Source: JAHEFX01 sp964614585 (GTDB lineage: Bacteria > Actinomycetota > Acidimicrobiia > Spongiisociales > JAENVV01). From it: a DNA stretch of 24,745 nt. The stretch is from positions 1-24,745 of the forward strand of contig CAZTLW010000020.1 of NCBI GenBank assembly GCA_964614585.1, given 5' to 3'. The position numbers were made by a program, and so were the translations under genes. Under the pieces are notes generated by a model. It had not been told where the DNA came from and did no database searches. It saw nothing but the letters and a program-made list of their open reading frames with translations. Below are positions 1-10,374 of the stretch, piece by piece. Positions within the stretch are counted from its first letter, which is position 1. Every line of letters begins with the position of its first letter.

Positions 1-1
1 C

Positions 2-2526
<2,525 letters not shown>

Positions 2527-2530
<4 letters not shown>

Positions 2531-5313
2531 CCGAGCGCCGCCACGACCCGGTCGACCAACTCCTGCGTCGACGGTGGCACTAGTCCGTCGTCGGGTGGGA
2601 CCCCAGCCAAGGCGTCCCGGCCGACGAGCTGACGGAGTTGGTCCCCGTACACCCTCCGCACCCGTGCCGCCGCCAGGGACGCAAGCTCGACCTCACCGAT
2701 GAGCAGCAGCGTCGGCGTCGCCGTGAGCAGCAGCCGAGCCATGTCGATCTCGCTGCGGCGCGGGAGCACGGCAGCGGCGTCGCGGAGGTGGTCGGCGGCC
2801 GCCAGCGGATCCCCGTCGTCGGCGGCCACGTGCGCCAGCAGGAACCGCCCCGAGCACCGCAGCGGTTGTGACCCGATTCGCTCGGCGGCGGCCAGCACCC
2901 GGCGCCCCCGCTCGGCGGCGGCCACCAGGTGGCCCTGCCGACGGTAGATGTGCCCGAGGGTCCAGTCGACGTCGCCGAGGAGGGATGGGTCGCCGACGTC
3001 CGCGGCGAGTCGCTCGGCCTCGACGGCCAACTCGACGGCGGTCTCGAGGTCGTCGTCGCCGAGCGCCACCGCTGCCAGCTGCGCCCGACACGACGCCGAT
3101 CCGTGCGCATGCCCGACCTCGTCCAGCAGGTGGCGGGCTTCGGCCAGGCGAGCGGAGCCTTCCTCCCGTTGCCCGGCCGAAACCAGCACCCGACCGAGGT
3201 CATGGTCCACCAAGCCGAGTCGTTCCCGATCGTCGGCACGCAGGGCTGCGCGTGCGGCCCGGTCGAGGATCGGCACGGCCTGCTCGGTTCGGTCGTCGAG
3301 CCAGGTCAGCCAACCCAGGGTGTTGGCGGCGGCAGCCTCGACGTCCGGCGGCAGCGGTCCGTCGAGTGCCGCCTCCAGCCAGTGGATGCCGGCCTCGACG
3401 CGGAAGGTCGAGAACCAGAAGCGCCACATCGACGACACGCCCACCGCCACCGGCTCCCGGTCGCCGGCGGCGATCCGCCGGGACCAGTGGGCCTCGAGGT
3501 CGGGGAGCAGGGCCTCGGTCGCGGCGAAGGCCTGCGCCTCCTGCGGGCTGGCGGTCGCCGAGCGAACCTTGACCGTCCAGCGTCCGAGCCACTCGTCGCG
3601 GAGGGCCGAACGCCCGTCGTCGATCGCCCCGGCGAGCACGTGGGCGCGCACGGGCGCCAGCAGTCGGTAGACGGCCCGGCCGTCGCTACCCAGTCGACTG
3701 ATCGCCAAGGAGCCCGACACGACCGACCGGAGCGCCATGAGCCGATCGCCGTCGGCGAGGCCGGGGGTGGTGGCCGCGATTGCCTCGGCGGGCACCCAAC
3801 CGACGAAGTGGGCCAACGCCCGGAGCACCGTCCGCTCCGGTTCCCCGAGGCGCGCCACCGCCATCGCCACCGGATCGCCGGTGACGACCGGTAGATCGTC
3901 ACCGAGGCCCACCACCGGCAGCCACCCGGCGATGAGCTCGAGGGCGAACGGGAGCCCGTCGGCCATGCGGGCGACCTCGGCCAGTCGGCCGAGTTGGCGG
4001 TCGTCGTCGAGCAGGGCCTGGACGTCCGATGACAGTCGCTCGACGAGGAGTCGGACCGATGGATTCGCCCGGATCTCGGTATCGGGCGCCTCGGCTCGGG
4101 GGACCGCCAGCGGAGCGAGCCGTACGACGTGGGCGTACGGAAGCTGCGGCGGCGTCGATGCCGTGACGAGCACTGCGGCGCGACCCCCGGCGATGACCTC
4201 CGACAACGTCGAGCCGAGGTCGACGTCGTCGGCATCATCGACGAGCACCAGCCCGGGTGACCGGCCGATCGAGCGGAGTCGCTGCTCGACGTCGACGCCG
4301 ATGGCCCACGGTGCCGACGACAGCCGGGAGCGAGCCTCGTCGGCCGACGCGACGGTGGCCCCATCGACCCAGTGGCTGCCTGCCGGGTGATCGCCGAGTC
4401 GGCGGTGGGCCGCAGCGACGGCGACCGCCGACTTGCCGACCCCGGGCGGTCCGGTGATGACCACGACCCGGCCGGCCGCAAGCGCCGCCTCCACCGCGTC
4501 GAGCTCGGCCCCCCGGCCCACCAGACGCACGTCCGGAGGAAGGTTGTGGGCGGGGGCAGGTCGCCGGTCGGGGTCGAGCAGATCGGGGTCGCCGAAGAGC
4601 ATGCGCTCCTCGAGCGCCCGGATGGCCGGGCCCGGCTCGGTACCGAATCGATCGGCAAGGTCGGCGCGGAGTCGACCGAAGGCCCGCAGGGCCCCGCTGG
4701 GGTCCCCGGCTCGGTAGCGAGCAAGCATGAGGAGCTCGATCGGCCGCTCCCGGAGCGGGTCCAGTCTCGTCAGCACTTCGGCCTCGGTGATGGCCTCCTC
4801 CGGGCGCCCCAGGTCGAGAAGAGTCTCGACGAAGAGTTGGCGTGCCTGGACGGCCGTCTCGAGGAGTCTGGCGGCATGGGCGACGATGGCGGGACTGTCG
4901 GCCACGGCGGCGTACGGCGGGCCATGCCACCGGTCGAGCGCACCCCTGACCATCGCCAGTCGCGAGATCGGGTCCTCGGCCGCCCGGGCGGCGGCCACCT
5001 CGCGGACGAATTGGTCGGCGTCGACCGTGACGCCCGGCGCCAGTCGGTAGGCCCCGGCCAGGGTCTCGACCGGGTCGGACGCGCCGGCGTCGCCGAGCGC
5101 CCGCCGGAGTTTTGACAGGTGCACCTGGAGGGCCGCTCGGGCCGTCTTCGGGGCGTCGCCATCCCACACCCGGTCGATGAGCTCGTCGGTCCGCAGCGTT
5201 CCGGCGGCGGCCAGGTGGGAGAGGATCTCGGCCTGACGCCCGTCGGGCACCGACACCACCGTGGCGTCGGTAGCCACGGCGACGTCACCCAACACCCGCA
5301 CCATGGTCGCCAT
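2527..5313 (-). CDS. SARP/AfsR-family transcriptional regulator (BTAD, NB-ARC ATPase, TPR)
   Basis: 928 aa. Residues 5-95 form an OmpR/SARP-type winged helix (VRVLGDVAV, RTDELIDRVW, LQVHLSKLRRALG, YRLAPGVTVD). Residues ~98-245 are the bacterial transcriptional activation domain (DQFVREV, LARYRAGDPSGALRAFGRLR). An NB-ARC-like P-loop ATPase follows: Walker A GPPGVGKS at 288-295 and Walker B LVLVDDADD near 355. The C-terminal third is helical and TPR-like (A/L/G-rich repeats from ~620). The family generally activates nearby biosynthetic or secondary-metabolism genes, but no obvious target cluster is seen here. ATG at 5313 is chosen because TAGGCT (5322-5327, minus strand) sits 8 nt upstream like a -10 box of a leaderless mRNA; a second in-frame ATG lies at 5304. 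The membrane-protein gene upstream on the same strand ends 42 bp away, so co-transcription is possible. Confidence 0.92.
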
Positions 5314-5355
5314 GGCGGGGCAGCCTACGGCCGGGTTCCCCCGGGATCCGTGGCC

Positions 5356-6036
5356 TCAGGCGTTGACCCGCTCCGGCACCCGGCGGGCCAGGCGCACCGC
5401 CCCCCACCAGAACAGGCCCTGGGCGATGGCGGCGGCGGTCTGCTCGACCCATTGGGCGGGGATCGTCGACGGGATGGTGGCGGCCGCTCCCGCCAGACCG
5501 AGCACGACGACGAGGTTGGCGGCGAACAGCGCGGCCGCCCGCCGTTCGTCCCGACGCAGCGACCAGCGCACCAACACGACGACCACCCACACGTTCCCGA
5601 CCGTCGCCACCGCCAACAGCGCCGGGAACCAAGCTCGCCCCTCGACGAGGGCGAGCAGCCCGAGACCCAGGGCGATCGTGGCGATCGCCGCAGCCCACCC
5701 GACGGTGCCGGCTCGGGTGGTCCTATCTCGGTCGATCGCGGCGGCGGTGGCGAGTCCGCCCGCCGCCACCAGGAAGCCCGGCGCCAGCAGCCAGAAGAGC
5801 GCCTGGTCGAGGAGGGGCGGCGCCGTCATCCCGCCGGTGAGGGCGACGAGGAACTTGTAGGTGGGCTTGGTGAGCCCGCCGAGGCCGACCAGCCAGGTGC
5901 CCGTCCAGACGAGGAGGCCGGCTCGCTCGTCGAGGCCGGTCGCGAGTCGGGCCAGCACGACGAAGCCGAGGACGGAGAAGACGACCGGGGCCACGTCCCA
6001 GGCGGCGAGGGCGACCAGCGGCCAGTCGGGGCTCAT
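5356..6036 (-). CDS. Multi-pass integral membrane protein of unknown function
   Basis: 226 aa with about six or seven hydrophobic segments (for example VVFSVLGFVVLARLA, LLVWTGTWLVGLGG, ALFWLLAPGFLVAAGGLA, AAAIATIALGLGLLALV, LLAVATVGNVWVVVVLV, AALFAANLVVVLGLAGAA). I do not recognise the family and see no catalytic motif; GGLTKPTYKF between TM2 and TM3 may be a useful search seed. The ATG overlaps the TGA of the DinB-like gene as ATGA (6033-6036), which implies translational coupling and probably a shared transcript. The SARP regulator follows 42 bp downstream. Confidence 0.75.
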   Translation of the reverse strand: MSPDWPLVALAAWDVAPVVFSVLGFVVLARLATGLDERAGLLVWTGTWLVGLGGLTKPTYKFLVALTGGMTAPPLLDQALFWLLAPGFLVAAGGLATAAAIDRDRTTRAGTVGWAAAIATIALGLGLLALVEGRAWFPALLAVATVGNVWVVVVLVRWSLRRDERRAAALFAANLVVVLGLAGAAATIPSTIPAQWVEQTAAAIAQGLFWWGAVRLARRVPERVNA

Positions 6037-6539
6037 GTGTCCCGAGGCGGGCGGTAGCCGGTGGCGCCATCGAGGAGCTCCCGGATCGTGTCGGCGTGGC
6101 CGGCGTGGCGGGCCGTCTCCTCGATCATGTGGGCGAGGACCCAGCGAAGGTCGACCACCCGACCGTCGTCGGTCTCACCGACGGTGTCGAGGGGCAGCTC
6201 GGCCACGGTCCGGTCGGACGCCGCCCGGGCCTGGGCGTAGAGGGCGAGCACCGACTCGATGGTGTCGGTGGCCAGGGGGGCGAACCCGAACCCATCGACC
6301 TCGGTCGTCTCGTCATCGGGGACCGGGTGGCCGAACGGGAGTTGGAACCAGCCGTACTCCACCCACGCGAGGTGCTTGGTGACTCCCAGCAGGCTGGTGC
6401 CCGATGGGAGCGGGCTCCAGCGGGCCTGCTCCTCGGTGAGGCCCTCGAGCTTCCAGGCCATGACATCCCGGTTCTGGTCGAGGATGCCCAGGAGCACGGC
6501 CGTCTCGGAGCCGCCGGCGAGCGGGGGGAGCGGTGGCAT
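6033..6539 (-). CDS. DinB/DUF664 family protein (putative thiol-dependent metalloenzyme)
   Basis: 168 aa, normal for the family. It fits the DinB-like four-helix fold of the DUF664 branch: an N-terminal helix with LLGILDQNRDVMAWKLEGL, the segment LLGVTKHLAWVEYGWF, and the C-terminal HMIEETARHAGHADTIREL. Three histidines (KHLAW, AHMIEE, RHAGH) match the metal-ligand triad known in this superfamily, which includes mycothiol- and bacillithiol-dependent transferases. The substrate cannot be told. ATG at 6539 lies 6 nt downstream of a minus-strand TACGCT (6546-6551), suggesting a leaderless message. It is the first gene of a likely pair with the membrane protein (ATGA overlap). Confidence 0.88.
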   Translation of the reverse strand: MPPLPPLAGGSETAVLLGILDQNRDVMAWKLEGLTEEQARWSPLPSGTSLLGVTKHLAWVEYGWFQLPFGHPVPDDETTEVDGFGFAPLATDTIESVLALYAQARAASDRTVAELPLDTVGETDDGRVVDLRWVLAHMIEETARHAGHADTIRELLDGATGYRPPRDT

Positions 6540-6594
6540 CGGCGGAGCGTACGTGGCGGGGGTGGCTGGGGCGAGGCTTCGCAGGGGATCACGG

Positions 6595-6722
6595 CCCCCC
6601 TCCCACTCCGCTTCGCTTCGTGGGGCCCATCCACCCTCCGGGGGGATCTCTTACTTTTGGGCGTCCCCCCGCCAGGGGGGACGGGACCCGCCGGCCGAGG
6701 CACGAGGCCGGTGGGAGGGGGG
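6595..6722. repeat. Composite palindromic intergenic repeat, copy A (two half-elements)
   Basis: Outer arms CCCCCCTCCCAC (6595-6606) and GTGGGAGGGGGG (6711-6722) are perfect 12-bp inverted repeats. Inside are the C/G-tract cores CCTCCGGGGGGATC (about 6635-6648) and CCCCCCGCCAGGGGGG (6665-6680), plus GGGGCCCATCC and GGGACCC. The element lies in the 280-bp gap between the divergent DinB-like and FMN reductase genes and matches copies B and C in order of parts. Confidence 0.85.
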
Positions 6723-6768
6723 CGGTTCCAGAGAGCGTGGTGACTCGGCTCCCCGGAGGCGCGCAGGT

Positions 6769-6783
6769 CCCCCCTCCGGGGGG
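6769..6783. repeat. Minimal C/G-tract hairpin, copy E of the palindromic repeat family
   Basis: CCCCCC-TCC-GGGGGG followed by ATCTC, the same core as in copies A to D but without the outer arms. It lies about 25 bp upstream of the reductase start region and could affect that promoter or act as an upstream hairpin. Confidence 0.65.
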
Positions 6784-6810
6784 ATCTCCCCGCCGGGTCG
6801 GCTCCGTATG

Positions 6811-6832
6811 TCTTGTGTCATGACTCACAAGA
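6811..6832. promoter_or_regulatory. Perfect inverted repeat enclosing a start codon
   Basis: TCTTGTG (6811-6817), 8-nt spacer TCATGACT, then CACAAGA (6826-6832). The ATG at 6820-6822 is in the spacer. It could be an operator for a dimeric regulator, or in RNA a hairpin that presents or masks the start codon. Confidence 0.5.
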
Positions 6833-7362
6833 TCGTTGCCATCGCCGGGAGCACTCGGACCGAATCCCTCCACAAGCAGTTCACCGCTGCGGCGGCCCAC
6901 GAGGCCGAACGGCTCGGCGCCACTGCCACCGTCGTCGACCTGTCGGACTTCCCGATGCCGCTCTACGACGGTGACCTCGAGGACGCCGAGGGCGTGCCCG
7001 AGGCCGCCCACGCCCTCCACGCCCTGTTGGCCGACGCCGACGTCGTGTTCATCGCCTCGCCCGAGTACAACGGCGGCTACACGGCCGTGCTCAAGAACGC
7101 CATCGACTGGGTGACCCGGGTCGAGAAGCAGGTGTTCCAGCGGCCGACGGTGCTCGCTGCGGCCAGCCCCGGCAAGGGCGGCGGCACCAAGGGGATGGCA
7201 GGCCTCCGGACGACGCTCGAGCACATGAGGGTCCCCGTCGTCGATGAGATCTCCGTGCCGGGGGCCGGCCCGGGGTTCGCCGACCACCCCGTCGTGCGGG
7301 CCCTGGTCCGGTCGGCCCTCGAGCAGGCGCTCGACGCCGAGGGCCTCGCCGTCGCCAGCTGA
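6820..7362 (+). CDS. NADPH-dependent FMN reductase-like flavoprotein
   Basis: 180 aa with a flavodoxin-like fold. The N-terminal beta-strand and phosphate-binding loop read KIVAIAGSTRTESLHKQ (residues ~4-20). The family signature SPEYNGGYTAVLKNAIDW lies near residues 83-100, typical of the NAD(P)H:FMN/quinone/azo reductase family (PF03358). The usual product would be a cytosolic flavoprotein reducing FMN, quinones or metals with NAD(P)H. A 6820 ATG is preferred because MTHKIVAIAGS aligns with family N-termini; ATG 6808 (MSCV...) is an in-frame alternative, and neither has a good Shine-Dalgarno. An inverted repeat encloses the 6820 start. The gene converges on the GNAT gene with a 12-bp gap. 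Confidence 0.88.
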   Translation: MTHKIVAIAGSTRTESLHKQFTAAAAHEAERLGATATVVDLSDFPMPLYDGDLEDAEGVPEAAHALHALLADADVVFIASPEYNGGYTAVLKNAIDWVTRVEKQVFQRPTVLAAASPGKGGGTKGMAGLRTTLEHMRVPVVDEISVPGAGPGFADHPVVRALVRSALEQALDAEGLAVAS

Positions 7363-7374
7363 GGTCGGCTGGCG

Positions 7375-7986
7375 TCACTGGTCCTGGTTCGCCGCCACCG
7401 CCCGCAGCGAGGCGTAGAGCCGCGACTCGGGCCACGGACGGGCCGGGAGCGGCAACTCGAGGGCGACGGCCCCGTCGGACGCCGGTCCGGCCTCGGCGCC
7501 GAGGCGGGTGAGGAGGTCGATGACCGGTTGGTTGGCCGTCGACACGTACGCCCGGAACCGCTCGATGCCGTTGGCGGCCGCCGCGTCGGCGAGCACCCGC
7601 AGCAGCAGGCCGCCGAGACCCCGATGTTGGTACTCGTCGATGACGGCGATCGCCGCCTCGGCGACGGTCGGCTCGTCGGCCACCCGGATGTAGCGGCCGA
7701 TGCCGATGCCCGCCTGGTCATCGTCCACCAACTCGGCGCCCCAGGCGAAGTGGTCGTCGTAGTCGATCTCGGTGAGGTAGCGCAGGTCGGCGCCCGACAG
7801 CGACGCCCGGTTCTGGAGGAAGCGCAGGTAGCGGGACCGCTCCGAGAAGCGCTCCCAGCCCTCGGCGAGGCGGTCACGGTCCTTGGGGGCGATCGGGCGG
7901 ATGCGCACCGGGGTGCCGTCGGTCAACTCGGTCTCGAAACCCAGCCGTTCGACGAAGTCGTCGATCGACTCCTGCTCCCGTCGCAT
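7375..7986 (-). CDS. GNAT family N-acetyltransferase
   Basis: 203 aa. GNAT core: VRIRPIAPKDRDRLAEGWERFS (strand 1 and helix), EAAIAVIDEYQHRGLGGLLL with the acetyl-CoA motif A (Q-H-R-G-L-G), and the C-terminal FRAYVSTANQPVIDLLTRLG. This would transfer an acetyl group from acetyl-CoA; the acceptor is unknown. The layout resembles stand-alone versions of the acetyltransferase domain found in actinobacterial acyl-CoA-responsive proteins. ATG at 7986 (MRREQESIDDF) is chosen; the open frame runs further upstream into the repeat region, but that extension is Arg/Pro/His-rich and looks non-coding. Confidence 0.87.
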   Translation of the reverse strand: MRREQESIDDFVERLGFETELTDGTPVRIRPIAPKDRDRLAEGWERFSERSRYLRFLQNRASLSGADLRYLTEIDYDDHFAWGAELVDDDQAGIGIGRYIRVADEPTVAEAAIAVIDEYQHRGLGGLLLRVLADAAAANGIERFRAYVSTANQPVIDLLTRLGAEAGPASDGAVALELPLPARPWPESRLYASLRAVAANQDQ

Positions 7987-8052
7987 CCGGGGAGTCTCGC
8001 AGGTGGGGCGGTGTGTGCGGCGCCGGTGGGGGTGTCGGACCGAGGGCTGTGA

Positions 8053-8069
8053 GCGTCGGTTTCCGACGC
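8053..8069. terminator. Stem-loop, possible terminator of the small membrane protein gene
   Basis: GCGTCGG-TTT-CCGACGC, a perfect 7-bp stem with a TTT loop, between the GNAT start and the stop of the minus-strand membrane protein gene. No U-tract follows, so intrinsic termination is uncertain. Confidence 0.4.
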
Positions 8070-8129
8070 CCACAACCCAGGGTTGGCGAGGGGGCGACGC
8101 CCACAACCCAGGGTTGGCGAGGGGGCGAC
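8064..8129. repeat. Two-copy 31-bp tandem repeat containing a CAACCC-A-GGGTTG dyad
   Basis: The period is exactly 31 bp (matching bases 8064-8098 and 8095-8129). Each unit holds the 13-bp odd palindrome CAACCC-A-GGGTTG (8073-8085 and 8104-8116) followed by GCGAGGGGGCGAC. A related AACCC-T-GGGTTGGCG occurs at 23470-23484. Confidence 0.85.
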
Positions 8130-8152
8130 CCCTCGAGTGCCTCTCGAGACGA

Positions 8153-8584
8153 TCAGCCGAGGCGGCGGTAGGCGAAGGCCATCCCCTGGCGGGCCAGCAT
8201 GAGGGTGGCCGCCAACAGCAGGACGTCGACGAAGCTGCCGAGCGTCACCCGGTCGCCGAACACGACATCGACGGCCTCGAGGATCAGGAACTTGCTGAGG
8301 AACAGGATCGCCCAGACGCCGAACAGGCCGGCGACGAACCGGGCCCGGGTCCCGCCCCGCGCCCAGTCCAGGACCCGTCCTTTGGCGGCGGTGATGAGGT
8401 CGAGGAGCACCTTCAGCAGCGCGGCGGTGAGGATCGAGATCGTGAACGAGTCGATGACCTTGGCCTCCGACCACTCGACCCACAGGTTGAGCACCACGAC
8501 GTAGATGAGGACGTCGACCGCCCACGACAGGAACACCCGCTGGGCGGGGGTCGTGGCGAGCTCCGTGTGCAACCCTTCAGGCAC
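8153..8584 (-). CDS. Small four-helix membrane protein, unknown function
   Basis: 143 aa with four predicted membrane segments (FLSWAVDVLIYVVVLNLW, SFTISILTAALLKVLLDLI, FVAGLFGVWAILFLSKFLIL, SFVDVLLLAATLMLA). No motif that I recognise. The start is GTG at 8584; no clear Shine-Dalgarno precedes it. It lies between the GNAT gene and the DUF2254 gene on the same strand, separated from the latter by palindromic repeat copy B, so it probably has its own promoter. Confidence 0.75.
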   Translation of the reverse strand: MPEGLHTELATTPAQRVFLSWAVDVLIYVVVLNLWVEWSEAKVIDSFTISILTAALLKVLLDLITAAKGRVLDWARGGTRARFVAGLFGVWAILFLSKFLILEAVDVVFGDRVTLGSFVDVLLLAATLMLARQGMAFAYRRLG

Positions 8585-8666
8585 GAGGAGCAGTGTCGCA
8601 GGGTCGGTGGGGCCTGGCCGACACGTGTGGCGTCGGCGGGCGATCTCTCGCCGCTCTCTGGCACCG

Positions 8667-8733
8667 CCCCCCTCCCACCTCGTCGCTGGTGCTCCTCGGC
8701 GGGGCCCATCCCCCCTTGCGGGGGGATTTCCTA
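8667..8733. repeat. Palindromic intergenic repeat, copy B (single half-element)
   Basis: CCCCCCTCCCAC (8667-8678), a variable loop, GGGGCCC, then the perfect hairpin ATCCCCCC-TTGC-GGGGGGAT (8708-8727) and TTCCTA. It corresponds to the left half of copies A and C; the right half is absent. It lies just downstream of the minus-strand DUF2254 gene, where it could end transcription. Confidence 0.85.
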
Positions 8734-8757
8734 CTCCGTGGTTCCGCGGTTCCGGTC

Positions 8758-10041
8758 CTACTCAGGCGTCAGGTCGCCCAACGCGTCGATCACCCGGTCT
8801 CGGTCGGGTTCGGGGAGGGTGGCGGCGGTGCGGATGAGGGCGCCGGCCTGTTCCTCCAGCAGGCCTCGGCGGCGGGTCTCGGGCTCGGTGGCGGGGGCGA
8901 GGTCGGCCAGCAGGTGCGCCAGCGCCTCGAGCACCTCGGGCTGGCCGGCGGCGAACAGTCGGATCTCGCGCAGCGCCACCCGCACGAAGTCGGCGTCGGT
9001 GGGGCGTTGGGGCTCGAAGAGGCGGCGGCCGTCCTCGCCCTGGTACACCCGAGGCGGCAGCTCGCGGGTCAGCACCTCCCACAGGGGGCCGGTCAGGTGG
9101 CGGACCACCGTCACCGCCGTCGTCGGGTCGTTGATGCCCGGCGACAGGGCCCGCAGGGCGACGTCGACCAGCAGGCGGATCCCATACAGGGGGTCCTGGT
9201 CGAGCGTGCGGGACGAGCCGACGACGATGGCGTCGCGCACCAACTTTATGGTCGCCTCGTCATCGAGGCCGTCCGACCACACGGTGGCGATCGGGCCGCC
9301 CTCCAGGATCAGCGAGCCCACCGACGTGTCGAGCCGGACCAGCGTGCCCGCCGGGAGTCGGTCCAGGAGCCAGTCCCGATCGATGGAGCGCAGCCAGCCC
9401 CGGCGGTCGGCCCTGACGGTCACCGACTCGGATTCCGGCAGTTCTAGGTCGCCGGGGTCGAGGGCCGACTCCTCGGGGTGGTAGCGGCGGATGGCGGCGA
9501 GGGTCTGGTCGGTGAGGCGGCGGATGATGGCGTCGGCCCGCAGCGTGCGCACGACGTGGTCGATGTACACGACGATGACCAGGAAGGCGACGATGCCGAG
9601 CACCAGCCCCACGGTCACCGTCATACGCGGCGAGGCCCCGAGGGATCCATCGGCGGGGTCCTCGACCGAGGCGAGGGCGATGAGGGCGAACGTGAACGTC
9701 CCCGCCACCAACCCGATCACCGTCTGCTGGAGGCCATCGCGCATGTAGCCCTGGATGACCCGCGGCGAGTAGGTCGACGAGGCGAGCTGGACGGCCACCG
9801 CCGTCAGGGCGAACACGATGCCGGCCACGGTGGCGGTGGCGCCGGCGACCGTGGTCAGCACCGCCCGGGCACTGCCGACCGACGCCTGGATCAGGAACCT
9901 CGACCAGGGCTCGGCGATGGGCTCGAGGTCGACCTGGATCGCGGCCCACGCCAGGGCGCCGGCGGCGAGCACCACGACCGCCGGGAGCACGAGCAAGCCC
10001 TCGCGGGCGCGCTCCCACAGGTTGGCGACTCGTTCGACCAT
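8758..10041 (-). CDS. DUF2254 domain membrane protein
   Basis: 427 aa, usual size for PF10011. Four N-terminal membrane segments (LLVLPAVVVLAAGALAWAA, VLTTVAGATATVAGIVFALT, VIGLVAGTFTFALIALASV, VGLVLGIVAFLVIVVYIDHV), then a soluble C-terminal part with conserved blocks SSTYSPRVIQGYMRD, ALRALSPGINDPTTAV and DQDPLYGIRLLVD. The function of the family is not established; it is widespread in bacteria. ATG at 10041 sits 6 nt downstream of minus-strand TAGCCT (10048-10053), so the mRNA is probably leaderless. It diverges from the RHH-PIN module. Confidence 0.9.
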   Translation of the reverse strand: MVERVANLWERAREGLLVLPAVVVLAAGALAWAAIQVDLEPIAEPWSRFLIQASVGSARAVLTTVAGATATVAGIVFALTAVAVQLASSTYSPRVIQGYMRDGLQQTVIGLVAGTFTFALIALASVEDPADGSLGASPRMTVTVGLVLGIVAFLVIVVYIDHVVRTLRADAIIRRLTDQTLAAIRRYHPEESALDPGDLELPESESVTVRADRRGWLRSIDRDWLLDRLPAGTLVRLDTSVGSLILEGGPIATVWSDGLDDEATIKLVRDAIVVGSSRTLDQDPLYGIRLLVDVALRALSPGINDPTTAVTVVRHLTGPLWEVLTRELPPRVYQGEDGRRLFEPQRPTDADFVRVALREIRLFAAGQPEVLEALAHLLADLAPATEPETRRRGLLEEQAGALIRTAATLPEPDRDRVIDALGDLTPE

Positions 10042-10063
10042 GTCCCGAGGCTACGTCCGTGCG

Positions 10064-10083
10064 TGTCGCACCCGGCTGCCACG
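10064..10083 (+). repeat. Dispersed 20-mer, copy 1
   Basis: TGTCGCACCCGGCTGCCACG; the minus strand at 14951-14932 carries the same 20-mer with one mismatch (C to A at base 16). Both lie just upstream of minus-strand gene starts. Confidence 0.6.
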
Positions 10084-10121
10084 CTGGCGGAGCACGGCCT
10101 CGAGGAGGGGAACGGAGGGTG

Positions 10122-10140
10122 TGTGTATGCTGTGTGTATG
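10122..10140 (+). promoter_or_regulatory. Promoter/operator of the RHH-PIN module: direct repeats one helical turn apart
   Basis: TGTGTATG occurs at 10122-10129 and again at 10133-10140, offset 11 bp. TATGCT (10126-10131) would be a -10 box placing the first base of the mRNA at or next to the ATG at 10138. RHH antitoxins typically bind repeats spaced about one turn, so autoregulation is likely. Confidence 0.55.
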
Positions 10141-10374
10141 GCTCGGGTCAACGTCTATCTCCCCGAGGACCTCGCCGCCGAGGCGCGTGAGGCAGGCCTC
10201 AACGTGTCGGCGCTGACCCAGGCGGCGATCCGCGAGGAGTTGGCGCGGCGGGGCGCCGAAGCGTGGTGGGAGGACCTGCGCGACTTCCATCGGAGGAACC
10301 CGCACCCCCCCATTCCTCGTGACGTCATCCTGGCGGCACTCGACGAAGCCCGAGAGGAGCTGTGGGGTGAGTAA
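10138..10374 (+). CDS. Ribbon-helix-helix antitoxin (CcdA/VapB-like)
   Basis: 78 aa. The N-terminal RHH DNA-binding fold reads MARVNVYLPEDLAAEAREAG then LNVSALTQAAIREEL (strand, helix, helix); the acidic C-terminal part (WWEDLRDFHRR, ALDEAREELWGE) would wrap the toxin. It is the antitoxin of the PIN toxin that starts 8 bp before its stop. Start: ATG 10138 fits the family N-terminus and a leaderless promoter; GTG 10132 (spaced 12 nt from GGAGGG at 10114-10119) is an alternative adding two residues. The direct repeats at the promoter suggest autorepression. Confidence 0.87.
   Translation: MARVNVYLPEDLAAEAREAGLNVSALTQAAIREELARRGAEAWWEDLRDFHRRNPHPPIPRDVILAALDEAREELWGE

Noticed and set aside
2600..5300. 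Long plus-strand frames opposite the SARP regulator
   Set aside because: High-GC shadow frames with Arg/Pro/Gly-rich translations and no recognisable motif.
6259..6807. Plus-strand N-terminal extension of the FMN reductase
   Set aside because: It runs through the antisense of the DinB-like gene and through palindromic repeat copy A; the composition is Gly/Arg/Pro/Ser-rich and unlike protein.
7987..8106. N-terminal extension of the GNAT protein into the 31-bp tandem repeat
   Set aside because: The extension is Arg/His/Pro-rich, overlaps the stem-loop and repeats, and family homologues start near MRREQESID.
8130..8150. CTCGAG repeats as a regulatory dyad
   Set aside because: CTCGAG is a common 6-bp palindrome in this base composition, and two copies close together are not informative.
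8594..8625. Third copy of the dispersed 20-mer upstream of the small membrane protein gene
   Set aside because: Only TGTCGCA and a distant GACACG match; spacing and centre differ.
9478..10137. Plus-strand frame through DUF2254 running into the RHH antitoxin
   Set aside because: It is an open shadow of the DUF2254 gene; the RHH fold starts at MARVNVYLPED and a promoter-like element precedes it.
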